64,000 nucleotides of DNA from Salinibacillus kushneri (GCF_900111405.1 NZ_FOHJ01000001.1:248001-312000); one strand, 5' to 3'. Shown: positions 9,227 through 19,375, counted from the first letter of the stretch. The notes: a model not told the origin generated them from the sequence alone. Program-made: numbers and translations.

Positions 9227-11737
9227 TTATGCTCCATGACAGTGTTTGTATTTCTTGCCGCTTCCGCATGGGCAAGGATCATTACGACCTACAGCCTGCT
9301 GTTTCACATAAGGCTTACGTTTCTTCTCCTTTTCTTCACCGCCGCCTGATACGGCTTTGGTACCCTTAACAACCTCCTGGCGCTGAAGGTTTTCACGAAT
9401 TTGGGCTTTCATGATGTAACGGGAAACTTCTTCTTCAATATCCGCTACCATTTGCTCGAACATGGAGTAGCCTTCCATTTGATACTCGCGTAATGGATCG
9501 GTTTGACCGTAAGCACGGAGATGGATACCTTGACGAAGCTGATCCATCTGGTCAATATGGTCCATCCATTTCGTATCAACCGTGCGTAAAAGAATGACCT
9601 TTTCAAATTCACGCATTTGTTCTGGAGAAATTTCCTGCTCTTTCTCATCATATTTTTGCTTAATCATGTTATTAATCTGCTCAGTGATTTCTTCCGGTTC
9701 CAGTCCCTTTATCATGTCTTCTGAAAGTTCATTTTCCCCAAGAAGATTACTGTTCATGTAGGAAACAAGCCCTTCCAGATTCCAATCTTCAGGGACATCT
9801 TCTGCAGTATATGAACCGACAACCCGATCAACCGTGGAGTGAATCATACCCTCTACAATTTCACGTAAATCATCGGAATCAAGCACATCATAGCGCTGTT
9901 GATATATGATTTCACGTTGCTGACGAAGCACATCGTCATACGCAAGCAAGGTTTTACGAGCATCAAAGTTGTTTCCTTCGACTCGTTTTTGAGCAGATTC
10001 AACCGCACGGGAAACCATCTTACTCTCAATCGGCTGATCCTCATCCATACCGAGACGCTCCATCATCGATTTCATATTATCGGAACCGAAGCGGCGCATC
10101 AATTCGTCTTCTAAAGATAAATAGAACTGGGATAAACCAGGGTCCCCTTGACGACCTGAACGTCCACGGAGCTGGTTATCGATACGGCGTGATTCGTGTC
10201 GTTCTGTACCAATAACGGCTAACCCGCCAAGCTCAACGACACCATCACCCAATTTAATGTCTGTACCACGACCGGCCATGTTGGTTGCAATGGTAACGGC
10301 GCCTTTTTGACCCGCCTGCAGGATAATCTCAGCTTCACGAAAATGGTTTTTCGCGTTTAGCACATTATGCGGAACTTTTGCTTTTTTCAACATTTTAGAG
10401 ATTAATTCAGAGGTTTCCACCGCAACGGTACCAACCAGAATAGGCTGTCCCTTTTCATGGCGTTCTTTAATATCATTAACAACCGCTCGGAACTTCCCTT
10501 CCATTGTTTTATAGATATAATCCGGACGATCATCACGTGTAATAGGCTTATTCGTAGGAATCACCACAACATCCATATTATAAATGTTACGGAACTCCTC
10601 TTCCTCTGTTTTCGCCGTACCCGTCATACCGGCAATCTTCTGATACATGCGGAACAGGTTCTGGAAGGTAATCGTAGCAAGTGTCATGCTTTCCTTTTGA
10701 ATCTGCATACCTTCCTTCGCTTCAATCGCCTGGTGCAATCCATCACTATAGCGACGCCCCTTCATCAAACGACCGGTAAATTGGTCAACAATGACGACCT
10801 CGCCATCCTGTACCACATAATCTGTATCACGCTGCATAATTACATGGGCTTTTAAAGCCTGGCTAATGTGGTGAGTGAGAGACACATTGGATAAATCATA
10901 TAAGTTGTCTATATTAAAGAAACGCTCTGCTTTGTTGTTTCCTTCCTCGGTTAGCTGTACGTTTTTCGTCTTCTCATCATACGTATAATCTTCTTCATTT
11001 TTTAACGTGCGGACAAATTGATCAGCACGAAGATACATATTTTCCGAACGGGAGGCTGAACCGGAAATGATTAGTGGTGTACGAGCCTCATCAATTAAAA
11101 TGGAGTCCACCTCATCAATGATGGCATAATTAAGTGGACGCTGAACCATTTGCTCTTTATAAAGCACCATATTATCGCGTAAATAGTCAAAACCAAATTC
11201 ATTGTTGGTTCCATACGTAATATCCGCGGCATAGGCTTCCTTCTTTTCTTCCTTGGACATACCATTGGAATTAAGGCCAACTGTTAATCCAAGAAATCCA
11301 AAGAGCTCCCCCATATCCTTCGCGTCACGGTCTGCCAAGTAATCATTGACCGTAACGATATGAACACCTTTACCTGACAAAGCGTTTAAATAAGCAGGCA
11401 TGGTGGAAGCAAGGGTTTTCCCTTCACCTGTTTTCATCTCAGCAATATCACCATTGTGAAGCGCAATTGCGCCAAGAAGCTGTACATAGAAAGGACGCAT
11501 GTTTAATACACGTCTTGCCCCTTCACGAACAACCGCATAAGCTTCTACTAAAATATCATCTAATGTCTCTCCTTGTTCGAGACGCTGCTTAAATTCTTCT
11601 GTTTTTGCTTTTAAGCCCTCATCAGACAATTTCTCGATTTCAGGCTCCAGTGCTTCAATTTGATCTGCTTGTGCTTCTAGTTTTTTAAGTTGACGTGAAT
11701 TTCCATCACCAAAAACCTTTTTTAATAATCCTCGCAT
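9227..11737 (-). CDS. secA: Preprotein translocase ATPase SecA
   Basis: The motor that drives secreted proteins through SecYEG. At 836 aa it is a usual Firmicutes length (B. subtilis 841). It has Walker A MKTGEGKT near residue 102, DEAD-type [14 protein letters not shown] near 208, helicase motif GRAGRQGD-like RGRSGRQGD, and the C-terminal zinc site [14 protein letters not shown] that contacts SecB or ribosomes. The ATG is preceded by AGAGGTG. Confidence 0.98.
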   Translation of the reverse strand: MRGLLKKVFGDGNSRQLKKLEAQADQIEALEPEIEKLSDEGLKAKTEEFKQRLEQGETLDDILVEAYAVVREGARRVLNMRPFYVQLLGAIALHNGDIAEMKTGEGKTLASTMPAYLNALSGKGVHIVTVNDYLADRDAKDMGELFGFLGLTVGLNSNGMSKEEKKEAYAADITYGTNNEFGFDYLRDNMVLYKEQMVQRPLNYAIIDEVDSILIDEARTPLIISGSASRSENMYLRADQFVRTLKNEEDYTYDEKTKNVQLTEEGNNKAERFFNIDNLYDLSNVSLTHHISQALKAHVIMQRDTDYVVQDGEVVIVDQFTGRLMKGRRYSDGLHQAIEAKEGMQIQKESMTLATITFQNLFRMYQKIAGMTGTAKTEEEEFRNIYNMDVVVIPTNKPITRDDRPDYIYKTMEGKFRAVVNDIKERHEKGQPILVGTVAVETSELISKMLKKAKVPHNVLNAKNHFREAEIILQAGQKGAVTIATNMAGRGTDIKLGDGVVELGGLAVIGTERHESRRIDNQLRGRSGRQGDPGLSQFYLSLEDELMRRFGSDNMKSMMERLGMDEDQPIESKMVSRAVESAQKRVEGNNFDARKTLLAYDDVLRQQREIIYQQRYDVLDSDDLREIVEGMIHSTVDRVVGSYTAEDVPEDWNLEGLVSYMNSNLLGENELSEDMIKGLEPEEITEQINNMIKQKYDEKEQEISPEQMREFEKVILLRTVDTKWMDHIDQMDQLRQGIHLRAYGQTDPLREYQMEGYSMFEQMVADIEEEVSRYIMKAQIRENLQRQEVVKGTKAVSGGGEEKEKKRKPYVKQQAVGRNDPCPCGSGKKYKHCHGA

Positions 11738-12122
11738 ACATTCGCACCTCTATTTAGTAAAATCACGCTTTTAAACTAGTCCTCACTACATCATAACACT
11801 AAAAGATACGTCATGACAACAAAATGCCCATGCTCAAGGACAAAGGAAGCCATTTTCATACCCAGCAAGAATAAAAACAGGAAGCACATGTTTAGCGAAG
11901 TACTGACTGGGCTAAAGCCGTAGGGGACAAAGGAAACATGACTTAGCGTAGGTGAAGGAAGCCTCTCTTGGCGCTGGAACTGAACGTGGCCACATGCACT
12001 GAGCTCCAATCCAGAAAAAAGAGCAGCACAGTGGCTGCTCCATACATATAGAAACGTATTCATAAGGAAAGGAGGGGAGCAAGGTACGTGCATACTCTTG
12101 CCTAAAAACGTGGATTAAGGGG
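11738..12122. other. Intergenic region upstream of secA
   Basis: A 100-codon minus-strand frame (11791-12093) lies here but has no ribosome site and low-complexity, coding-unlike composition, so I do not call it. A terminator for the small CDS at 12123-12269 lies at 12014-12040. The stretch 11830-12010 is richer in GC than its surroundings and may be an intergenic repeat remnant; I find no second copy in this window. Confidence 0.4.
12014..12040 (-). terminator. Terminator downstream of the 48-aa CxxC gene
   Basis: On the minus strand, GAGCAGC and GCTGCTC form a 7-bp stem with a 6-base loop, directly followed by TTTTTT. Confidence 0.85.
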
Positions 12123-12269
12123 TTAAATCTTTTTTACATGCCTTTTTTCCAAATCCGTCATACGTTGATTTATTTTAGCAACATATTCAACCAACTGTGC
12201 TATGTATTTTTCATGCTGCTTGATTCGGTTCTCTTGTCTTTGGCATTGGGGGCAGGTTTGATTTGACAT
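12123..12269 (-). CDS. Small CxxC protein, 48 aa, unknown function
   Basis: A short gene that length filters would miss. ATG at 12269 has a perfect AAAAGGAGG site 8 bases upstream, and a terminator follows about 80 bases past the stop. The product begins MSNQTCPQCQRQENRIKQHE: a CxxC pair (Cys6, Cys9), then a charged amphipathic helix likely to form a coiled coil (IAQLVEYVAKINQRMTDLEK). This could be a zinc or disulfide dimer, but I do not recognise the family. It lies between secA and hpf and appears to be its own transcription unit. Confidence 0.75.
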   Translation of the reverse strand: MSNQTCPQCQRQENRIKQHEKYIAQLVEYVAKINQRMTDLEKRHVKKI

Positions 12270-12834
12270 GAATACGCCTCCTTTTAGTTCGATGATTTAG
12301 TTATACCATGAATCAACAATAGAGAAAAATTTCCAAAATCAACAAATGATGTCGTATTTTGCTCAGAATAGACCAAAAATCCCCAAATTTCATGTTATTT
12401 CTTTATGTTTGTTCTTTCAAAATTCAATTTTAGACAAAGTTTCATTTATTTTTTCGGAACCTGACTTTGTGCCGTTTTCTGGTTATCCTGTTGCAGTAGA
12501 ATACCCTTTGTTTTGAGGGCTGAGTGTGATTTTGTGTGTATTTAAATGGCTGCGTGGAAGCCATCATACGAATAATCACTCATTAAGGAACAGTTCTTAA
12601 AATGTTGTAAAATAATTTTCTTAAGCCATCATGTTTGTAGGATGAACTTAAAATAACTAAAAAATATAATATCGTGCTGTTTAGAGCAACCCTACGTTTA
12701 ACAATAAGTTTATTTGCAGACAGTCAGCCCTTATTCGCCATTTACGGTTTGTTAGCTTATCCCATACATTTACTTGTCCGCGCCAAAATCTCAAAAGACT
12801 CAAGGCTTTAAAGACTTAACCTGTCAATGACAAA
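12270..12834. other. Long intergenic region between hpf and the 48-aa gene
   Basis: About 565 AT-rich bases with stops in all frames. I see no gene, RNA fold or repeat I can support apart from the hpf terminator at its right edge. Confidence 0.45.
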
Positions 12835-12863
12835 AAAGATCCTGCCCAAATAGCAGGATCTTT
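12835..12863 (-). terminator. Terminator of hpf
   Basis: On the minus strand, AAGATCCTGC and GCAGGATCTT form a perfect 10-bp stem with a 7-base loop, followed by TTTTTTG. Confidence 0.93.
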
Positions 12864-12884
12864 CTAGTATAAGGATGTATTCAA

Positions 12885-13442
12885 TTAACTAGGTTCAATT
12901 AAACCGTAGCGTCCATCATTTCTTCGGTAAACCACATTGGTATCACCTGTTTCCGCATTGGTAAAAACGAAAAAGGTATGTCCAAGCATATCCATTTGCA
13001 GGATAGCTTCTTCAGATGCCATAGGTTTTAAATCAAATCGTTTGGTACGTACAATTTCAAAATCATCGTCTTCTTCATTGGATGTATCTTGATTAAAAAT
13101 CTCTTTTTCCATCTCTGCAAAGGCATATTTTGCTGCACCATGCTGACGGAACTTTCGATTTATTTTTGTTTTATGTTTACGAATTTGACGTTCTAATTTA
13201 TCTACTACCAGATCAATTGCTGCATATAAGTCGGAATGATGTTCTTCTGCTCGTAATAGGAGGTCCTGCATAGGTATGGTTACTTCAATGCGCTGTTCCC
13301 CGTCATAAACACTGAGGTTCACATTCACATCAGAAGTGATTTTGCTGTCGAAATACTTTTTCAGCTTGCCGATTTTCTTCTCTACATACTCCTGAATTGC
13401 ATTTGTAACTTCCAGATTTTCGCCTCTTATGTTAAAGTTCAT
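12885..13442 (-). CDS. hpf: Long-form ribosome hibernation promoting factor
   Basis: This protein dimerises 70S ribosomes into 100S particles in stationary phase. At 185 aa it is the long form. The N-terminal HPF/RaiA domain is at about residues 1-100, then a linker, then a C-terminal dimerisation domain (about 128-185, with RTKRFDLKPMASEEAI). B. subtilis YvyD/HPF occupies the same place between fliT and secA. ATG 13442 has AAAGGAGG upstream. In B. subtilis it is under sigma-B and sigma-H; I cannot place those promoters here. Confidence 0.96.
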   Translation of the reverse strand: MNFNIRGENLEVTNAIQEYVEKKIGKLKKYFDSKITSDVNVNLSVYDGEQRIEVTIPMQDLLLRAEEHHSDLYAAIDLVVDKLERQIRKHKTKINRKFRQHGAAKYAFAEMEKEIFNQDTSNEEDDDFEIVRTKRFDLKPMASEEAILQMDMLGHTFFVFTNAETGDTNVVYRRNDGRYGLIEPS

Positions 13443-13572
13443 AAGAAGTTCCTCCTTTCATCCTTATGTATTGTTTATTCTACGATTCCACCTAAAATTC
13501 CTCTATAAACTAAAAAGTTTCTTTTTGAACAATATGTGTCATAGATTGTCAGTTTTTGGTGAATCACAATAA

Positions 13573-13608
13573 AAAACTCCTACCATGGTTAGACATGATA
13601 AGAGTTTT
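13573..13608 (-). terminator. Terminator of the flaG-fliDST operon
   Basis: On the minus strand, AAAACTC pairs with GAGTTTT with additional CATG pairing inside, followed by TTTTTATTG. It lies about 20 bases past the last gene of the flagellar unit. Confidence 0.8.
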
Positions 13609-13629
13609 ATAGGAATTTTGTTTTACTTT

Positions 13630-13995
13630 TTAATGGGAAATGAAAGGCTCAATACGATGATCCATAACCTTCTTCCACTCAAGAAAGGCGGGAATGACTT
13701 CATCAGATAATAGAGTTGCTTTATCCACATCATTCTCAAACCACTTCGACATGGATTGGACTAGGTAATCAAATTGATTAAGCGTCTCAATATTTAGTAA
13801 GGGGACGAGCTGATCATGGCTTGCATGAAGCTGTTGCATGCCTTTTACTAAGTCTGCAAATAAAGTTTCTGCAATATCCGATTCATTAACGTCCGTCATT
13901 TTATCAAGATGCTCCAGGGCTTCACTCATACCCTCCAATAGCTCATGATACTTTTGTAAAAACTCCACTTGCTGCACGTCTAAATTTGCCACCAT
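13630..13995 (-). CDS. Small helical protein of the fliD operon, unknown function
   Basis: I do not recognise this family. The 121-aa product is soluble, acidic and predicted all-helical (for example EFLQKYHELLEGMSEALEHL), with no cysteines. It starts 5 bases after the fliT stop and ends just before the operon terminator, so it is co-transcribed with flaG-fliD-fliS-fliT. Size and helicity would suit a second small export chaperone or a FliT partner, but this is only inference from position. Confidence 0.75.
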   Translation of the reverse strand: MVANLDVQQVEFLQKYHELLEGMSEALEHLDKMTDVNESDIAETLFADLVKGMQQLHASHDQLVPLLNIETLNQFDYLVQSMSKWFENDVDKATLLSDEVIPAFLEWKKVMDHRIEPFISH

Positions 13996-14000
13996 TTCAC

Positions 14001-14354
14001 CTAATTTCTTTTATCAAAAAACATTCCATCGACCGTGGAGACATTTTGATAAGGATTTATGTATTTCTGGTTGTTACGTTTTTGCGTTTGAATCTGCTTC
14101 ATGGACCCTTTTAGCTGGGCGAATTGTTTTTGAATCGAGGTTTCAATTTCACGATCCATGCTTACAATCTCTTTTCCAAGCTGCTTCTCTTCATCGGAAT
14201 AAGGAGGTTTTACTTGATTCATGATGTTCTCTCTTTTGTTAAGAAAGTCTGTCATGCTTTGTAGTAAATCTTCCTGATCCCTGTCTAGATCCTGTTGATA
14301 CAGAAAGTTGTAAAACTCCGATGTGATTTTATGCAGTTCTTTCACTACACTCAT
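14001..14354 (-). CDS. fliT: Flagellar export chaperone FliT
   Basis: A 117-aa helical protein. It ends in a segment NPYQN..DGMFFDKRN, the conserved tail of Bacillus FliT. In other bacteria FliT chaperones the cap protein FliD and docks at the export gate. Its start abuts the fliS stop, and the order fliD-fliS-fliT is the standard one. Confidence 0.85.
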   Translation of the reverse strand: MSVVKELHKITSEFYNFLYQQDLDRDQEDLLQSMTDFLNKRENIMNQVKPPYSDEEKQLGKEIVSMDREIETSIQKQFAQLKGSMKQIQTQKRNNQKYINPYQNVSTVDGMFFDKRN

Positions 14355-14761
14355 TATGCATTCCCGCCTTGACCGTATTGGTGCTTTCTGGTTTTCTGAA
14401 TAACTTCTTTCCAGGTATCACGAAATTCTGTAACTAATTCTGAAGACTCATCTAGGATTTCCAAGTCATTGTTAATATTCGCTTCCATTAAACGACGGTT
14501 AATATAATCATATAAAGGCATCATTTGATCTGAGATATCACTATTTGGATCCAGTGTAACCATCAATTCCTGTATTATACGCTGTGCTTTTTGGATATTT
14601 GTATTTTTCAACTCATAGTTTTTTTCAATGATATTCTTTTTGGCTTGTCTAATAAACTTCAAGCATCCATTATAAAGCATTAACGTTAATTCTCCAGGTG
14701 ACGCGGTATTAACAGAGTTATTCTGATACGCTTGTTGTCTGGATGCATATGGATTGGCCAT
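14354..14761 (-). CDS. fliS: Flagellin export chaperone FliS
   Basis: A 135-aa four-helix protein with the typical N-terminus MANPYASRQQAYQNN.VNTAS and the family motif SPGELTLMLYNGCLKFI. FliS binds the C-terminus of flagellin in the cytoplasm before export and, in B. subtilis, also helps FliW control. AAGGAGTGA precedes the ATG. Confidence 0.96.
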   Translation of the reverse strand: MANPYASRQQAYQNNSVNTASPGELTLMLYNGCLKFIRQAKKNIIEKNYELKNTNIQKAQRIIQELMVTLDPNSDISDQMMPLYDYINRRLMEANINNDLEILDESSELVTEFRDTWKEVIQKTRKHQYGQGGNA

Positions 14762-14782
14762 GATTGTTTCACTCCTTCACGA

Positions 14783-16630
14783 TTACATTCCACCACCGAA
14801 TTGGTTAGATAAAAAGGCGGATTGCTGGTTCATTTGTTGTATAGCTTGTTCCATTTGTGAAAATTGACTCCAATAGCGGTTTTCAACCTGTACCATTCGA
14901 TCCTCAAATCGGGCAATACGATCATTCAGGTCCTCCAGTCGTCTACCCATGGTGTAGGACTGAAGGGTGTCGGTTGATTTTCCGGCTCGTTCATCAATCC
15001 GGTCCCTGACGTTTTGAACGGCATCATCAATCCGGTTCATTATGCCTCTACTGTCACCTTCCGCATCATTACTAAAAAGTTTATAGACTGCGTTTGAATC
15101 TTGAGCTAAAGCTTCTTTTAATTTGGATTCATTAATCTCCAATTTCCCACCATCAAGATAGTTAGAGGTTGTTGTAATCCCAATTTCAGAAAGGTGAGAA
15201 AATTCATCGCCTGTATCCACTTCAGCATACCAGGCACTCCTCATTTCGGATAATCCAGAGGATAAAATGTTGTCTCCTTTAAGAAGTCCACTTTTTGATT
15301 TTTCTTCCCAAAGTTCGATTTCATGCTCTGACATATCTTCTTTTTGTGCATCTGTTAACGGTTTATAATCCCGGTATCGTTCTTCTGTAAGCTTTCCATT
15401 TATTTTATCGATGGCTTCATTGTATTTTTCTACAAACTCTTTAATATTTTCGAATGCAGTTTCTGTGTCATCTTCAACGCTTACTTTAGATGTTCCAGTT
15501 GAATTTATTGTATATGTCACACTATTAATCGAAAACGTATTAGAAGTTCTTTCTGTATTCAGACCATCAATAGTAAATTTTGCATTTTGTCCTGGTGACT
15601 CTGTAGCTGTATCAGCTGTCATCCCTAGTACGTTTGTTAAAAAGTTTCCTGACATCCCAATTTCCGGTTCACCATCAGGGCTCAAATTTCCCGTTTCTGT
15701 CCGTTGAAGGCTGACTTTGTCAGAGTACGAATCATAAAAAGCGGAAACCCCTACATCAGAATCACTGATTTCAGTCATAATTTGATTCAAGGAAGTAGTT
15801 CCATCAAAAGTGAAGTTATATTCACCATCTTGATCTTCATTATCTAAAATAACGTCTCCGTTTGAATCATACGTTTTAAAAGCAAAAGATACCGTATTAT
15901 GTTCATAATCGAAGCTTTTAATCGTACTTTCAGCATCGAGGGATTCTCCAAACTTCATTTCACCTGTATCGGTATTAATATAAACCTCACCTTGTGCTGG
16001 AGAAGCGGAATCAATAGAGTCGGTTCCGGTTGTAATCGTATAATTCGTTTCTCCTCCATCACCATTCACAACTGTAACTTGATTACCTTCTATAGAGGAG
16101 GCTGTTATAGCACCTTTATCAAGCTGAAAAGTATCTCCCCCACTATCACCTACAGAAATATCATTTTGTTTATCATAAAGACTAGATTCCCAACCGAAAG
16201 CGGAAGTCCCAAATTTACTTTGCTGCTCCCATAAACTCGCATCTGGATCAATTTTATTATTAGAATCAGTTGAAATTCCTTTCGTTTCATCACCTTTATA
16301 ACTAATATTATAAGCCGCCTTAGCAACCTGACTAACATCAATGGTATGAGAGCCGTTAGCAGCGTTTGACCCTGCGGTAGACTCAACTGAATCACCAGTT
16401 ACACTTACATTTTTCGATTGATATGTACTCGACAATCTCATATCAAAGCCTAGGGAATCAAGCTCTAATAACTGAGTATTCATTTCCCGGTAAGCATCAC
16501 GCCTCCAGGTCATCCACGTACGATCCTGCTCCATCTTTTGCAGCGGCATACGTTCAGCTTCCATTAAGTCATTAACAAGCTTATCAATATCCATACCAGA
16601 AGCTAGTCCGCCAATACGCATATCTGACAT
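14783..16630 (-). CDS. fliD: Flagellar filament capping protein FliD
   Basis: HAP2, the pentameric cap that folds flagellin at the filament tip. The N-terminal motif MSDMRIGGLASGMDIDKLVNDLM and C-terminal coiled coil (ENRYWSQFSQMEQAIQQMN) are conserved. At 615 aa it is longer than B. subtilis FliD (about 498); the extra length is in the acidic, Ser/Thr-rich middle (about residues 110-370), which is surface-exposed in known FliD structures. It lies in the operon flaG-fliD-fliS-fliT. Confidence 0.95.
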   Translation of the reverse strand: MSDMRIGGLASGMDIDKLVNDLMEAERMPLQKMEQDRTWMTWRRDAYREMNTQLLELDSLGFDMRLSSTYQSKNVSVTGDSVESTAGSNAANGSHTIDVSQVAKAAYNISYKGDETKGISTDSNNKIDPDASLWEQQSKFGTSAFGWESSLYDKQNDISVGDSGGDTFQLDKGAITASSIEGNQVTVVNGDGGETNYTITTGTDSIDSASPAQGEVYINTDTGEMKFGESLDAESTIKSFDYEHNTVSFAFKTYDSNGDVILDNEDQDGEYNFTFDGTTSLNQIMTEISDSDVGVSAFYDSYSDKVSLQRTETGNLSPDGEPEIGMSGNFLTNVLGMTADTATESPGQNAKFTIDGLNTERTSNTFSINSVTYTINSTGTSKVSVEDDTETAFENIKEFVEKYNEAIDKINGKLTEERYRDYKPLTDAQKEDMSEHEIELWEEKSKSGLLKGDNILSSGLSEMRSAWYAEVDTGDEFSHLSEIGITTTSNYLDGGKLEINESKLKEALAQDSNAVYKLFSNDAEGDSRGIMNRIDDAVQNVRDRIDERAGKSTDTLQSYTMGRRLEDLNDRIARFEDRMVQVENRYWSQFSQMEQAIQQMNQQSAFLSNQFGGGM

Positions 16631-16645
16631 TTTTAATCACCACCA

Positions 16646-17017
16646 TTACACTTTTTCATCAACGATAAATCCCATAAATTCTGCCATTGCTGCATACATA
16701 TCCAGCATTTTTTTAGGCGGGATTTCCTTAATCACTTCATCGGTTTCCTGATCTACAATCGTAACATAGTAATCTTCCAGTTTTTCATGGAATTCATAAC
16801 GAATAGACGTATGAATGGGTTCTAAAAACTTGTTTAATCCTTCAGTAATATTCTTTGCCTCATCACGGCTTATCGATGTTACATAGGAATCTTCTGCTTT
16901 TCCGTTTTCATTTCGTTTCCCATCTGCATTGGTACTTTCTATCGTTGGAGAAGTAGCTATGCTGTGTTCGGACCGCTGCAGGAGTTGGGACCCAGATAAT
17001 ACTTTACCTACATCCAT
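16646..17017 (-). CDS. flaG: FlaG-family flagellar protein
   Basis: The B. subtilis counterpart is YvyC. The C-terminal ~75 residues show the FlaG signature, including IRYEFHEKLEDYYVTIVD and EVIKEIPPKKMLDMYAAM. The N-terminal part is polar and probably disordered. ATG 17017 lies 9 bases after GAGGAG; a TTG at 17026 is also possible. First gene of the sigma-D-driven fliD operon. FlaG influences filament length or cap behaviour in other species. Confidence 0.9.
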   Translation of the reverse strand: MDVGKVLSGSQLLQRSEHSIATSPTIESTNADGKRNENGKAEDSYVTSISRDEAKNITEGLNKFLEPIHTSIRYEFHEKLEDYYVTIVDQETDEVIKEIPPKKMLDMYAAMAEFMGFIVDEKV

Positions 17018-17052
17018 TTTCAGCAACTCCTCAGATTAATCTCTTTACTAGT

Positions 17053-17080
17053 ATTATCGGTTATGATTTTAATAGTTTTA
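17053..17080 (-). promoter_or_regulatory. Sigma-D-type promoter of flaG-fliD operon
   Basis: On the minus strand, TAAA and CCGATAAT are separated by about 16 bases, close to the consensus TAAA-N15-GCCGATAT. It lies 36 bases upstream of the flaG start. Confidence 0.8.
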
Positions 17081-17261
17081 GTCTATGACAGAAAATCATT
17101 GGCAGATGAAAGATTTGACGTTTTAATAAAAAACCCTTACGATTCTTAAGTATGGTCCAAAAGTTGCATATGTAGGAATAAATAGGAAATAGTCAAATTC
17201 TACATAACTATCATTTTATGATCATGTAGATTCTATCAACGTGGAAAATGAGGTGTGCACA

Positions 17262-18959
17262 TTGCTCAAACGACTATTCAGGTTCAAAAGACTTAAGACC
17301 AAAATCCTTCTTAGCTTTTCAATTATCATGGTACTTGTCCTCATATTAAGTGGATATAACTTTTTTGCCATAAAACAATCTAATCAGGAAGTAAACCAAA
17401 TTTTAAAAGAAGAATTACCTATCCTTCAAGTGAGTAAGGATTTATCATATAACATTACTGAAAGAACTGCTTTAGTACGTGGTTTTTTATTGTACCGGGA
17501 TAATTCCTTCCGTCAGAACTTTGAAGATTATCAGGAACAAAGCGCTGCCCTTGAAGAGGAAATGCTGTCATTAAGCAATAATAAAGAGACCGAAAAACTG
17601 GTTGAACAGACCCGAGAGTGGGATACCATTTTACAAGATGTTTTTGCCGCCTATGATAACGATAATGAAGATGAGGCGATGCACATCATGACCACCCAGG
17701 TAAAACCTCGAGCAGAAAAACTGATACGTGATTTAAATGAAATGTCTTCCAACCAGGATACTGTCATTGAAGACACTGGAGAAACCGTGATTACTTCAGG
17801 ACATACAGTATGGCTTGCAGGAGCGATTATGTCTATTCTCATTATAATCATTGGAATCACAGTTGCTTTACTCACATCACGAAATATTACGAAACCCATT
17901 ACAAAAGTAATGGATAGAATGAAAGCTATTGCATCAAGAGATTTAAGACATGAACAGTTGGATATTCAATCCAATGATGAAATTGGACAATTAGTCGAAG
18001 CTGCTAATCAAATGAATGACAATACACGAGAACTTTTACAAAATATCAATTCCGTATCCGAAACAGTGTCCAATCAAAGCAGTAAGGTAACACAATCTGC
18101 TGATGAAGTGAAACAGGGCTCAGAACAAATTGCCTCCACGATGGAAGAAATTGCATCTAGTTCTGAAACGCAGGCAACCCATGTTCAAACGCTATCTTCA
18201 AACGCCTCTTTATTTACCTCTAATGTTCAAGAGGCCAATGCACAAGGTGAACATATGGAGCAGACTTCTAACCAGGTGTTACAAATGACCGAAGATGGAA
18301 CTAGACTTATGGAAGACTCTGTGCAGCAAATGAAAAATGTTGATCAAGTTGTTCAGTACTCCGTAGAAAAGATTCAGAAGCTAGATACAGAATCACAAAA
18401 AATATCAAATCTCGTTACGGTCATTCATGATATTGCAGAACAAACCAATCTCTTAGCCTTAAATGCTGCGATTGAAGCTGCACGCGCCGGAGAACATGGA
18501 CAAGGATTTGCAGTGGTGGCGGATGAAGTAAGGAAACTGGCTGAGCAGGTCGCAAATTCCGTAACGGATATTACCGAAATTGTAAAAACTATTCAAACCG
18601 AAACAAGCGGAGTAGTAGAATCGTTAGAAAATGGTTACTCAGAAGTCCAAAAAGGAACCAATCAGATCCAAACTACTGGTCAAACATTTAACCAAATCAA
18701 TCAAGCTATGGAAAAAATGGCAAATAGTATCGATACTGTGGCCAATCACTTATCAAGTATGGCATCAAATAGCCAGAAAATGACATCTTCCATTGAAGAG
18801 ATTGCTACCTCAGCTGAAGAAGCGGCATCAGATGTAGAGGAGGCCTCTGCTTCGGCACAGCAAACGAATCGTTCCATGGAAGAAGTCTCAGCAAGCTCAG
18901 ATGAACTCGCGAAATTGTCAGATGAATTACATAACCTGGTCCGAAAGTTTAAATTGTAG
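17262..18959 (+). CDS. Methyl-accepting chemotaxis protein
   Basis: A membrane chemoreceptor of about 565 aa. It has a first membrane helix (about residues 12-35), an extracellular four-helix-bundle sensor of about 150 residues, a second helix (about 185-207), HAMP (about 208-260) and a cytoplasmic signalling rod. The kinase-contact tip contains [20 protein letters not shown], essentially the family consensus. TTG at 17262 fits AGGTG spacing; a GTG at 17241 would add 7 residues. It is the only long plus-strand gene within the minus-strand flagellar locus, divergent from flaG, so its presence between flaG and hag is accessory. The ligand is unknown. Confidence 0.93.
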   Translation: MLKRLFRFKRLKTKILLSFSIIMVLVLILSGYNFFAIKQSNQEVNQILKEELPILQVSKDLSYNITERTALVRGFLLYRDNSFRQNFEDYQEQSAALEEEMLSLSNNKETEKLVEQTREWDTILQDVFAAYDNDNEDEAMHIMTTQVKPRAEKLIRDLNEMSSNQDTVIEDTGETVITSGHTVWLAGAIMSILIIIIGITVALLTSRNITKPITKVMDRMKAIASRDLRHEQLDIQSNDEIGQLVEAANQMNDNTRELLQNINSVSETVSNQSSKVTQSADEVKQGSEQIASTMEEIASSSETQATHVQTLSSNASLFTSNVQEANAQGEHMEQTSNQVLQMTEDGTRLMEDSVQQMKNVDQVVQYSVEKIQKLDTESQKISNLVTVIHDIAEQTNLLALNAAIEAARAGEHGQGFAVVADEVRKLAEQVANSVTDITEIVKTIQTETSGVVESLENGYSEVQKGTNQIQTTGQTFNQINQAMEKMANSIDTVANHLSSMASNSQKMTSSIEEIATSAEEAASDVEEASASAQQTNRSMEEVSASSDELAKLSDELHNLVRKFKL

Positions 18960-18960
18960 A

Positions 18961-18990
18961 GAGGTGCCTGTCACCACCCGAATTTTGTCG
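18961..18990 (+). repeat. REP-like palindrome (GGTGCCTGTCACC type)
   Basis: GGTGCCTGTCACC, an imperfect palindrome, is followed by ACCCGAATTTTGTCG, one base past the chemoreceptor stop. The CCGAATTTT tail is shared with the palindrome at 42934-42946. Such elements are typically dispersed copies mobilised by RAYT transposases. Confidence 0.6.
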
Positions 18991-19173
18991 TATTATATTG
19001 TATAGAAGAATCACCTTTCAGTTAACATCATAGTCGAAACATAAACTAAGTGAATAATCCATTTGGGAAGATACCAGCGTTAGCTACTTATGTACATTAT
19101 GAAAATATTTGGCAATTTATCTTTTCTCCATCTCCTAAGTCTACTATAATCAAACGAAAGGAGGTTTTACATA

Positions 19174-19374
19174 ATGGATATTGTCGCGTTATCAATGGGG
19201 CTAAGTCAGACAGGCCTACAGCAGGATGTAAACTTATCTTTGATGGATAAAACGATGAACCAGGCTGAGACAAAAGGCCAGGGCATGATTAAGATGCTTG
19301 AGGAATCGAGTGTGAAAACCATGCAGCATTCTGTTCAGCCTCATTTAGGGGGTTCTGTTGATTTAAAAGCATGA
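19174..19374 (+). CDS. YjfB-family small protein
   Basis: A 66-aa protein beginning MDIVALSMGLSQTGLQQDV, matching the small motility-associated YjfB family. AAAGGAGG precedes the ATG at good spacing and a strong terminator follows. In B. subtilis yjfB is sigma-D dependent; I see no convincing sigma-D promoter here. Function is not known. It lies in the accessory block between flaG and hag. Confidence 0.8.
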   Translation: MDIVALSMGLSQTGLQQDVNLSLMDKTMNQAETKGQGMIKMLEESSVKTMQHSVQPHLGGSVDLKA

Positions 19375-19375
19375 A

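Noticed and set aside
10457-10855. 132-codon plus-strand ORF
   Set aside because: Lies wholly antisense to secA, with no ribosome site; a shadow of the secA coding pattern.
11791-12093. 100-codon minus-strand ORF upstream of secA
   Set aside because: No ribosome site, odd composition rich in C, P, S and F, and it overlaps a terminator at 12014-12040. Treated as noncoding.
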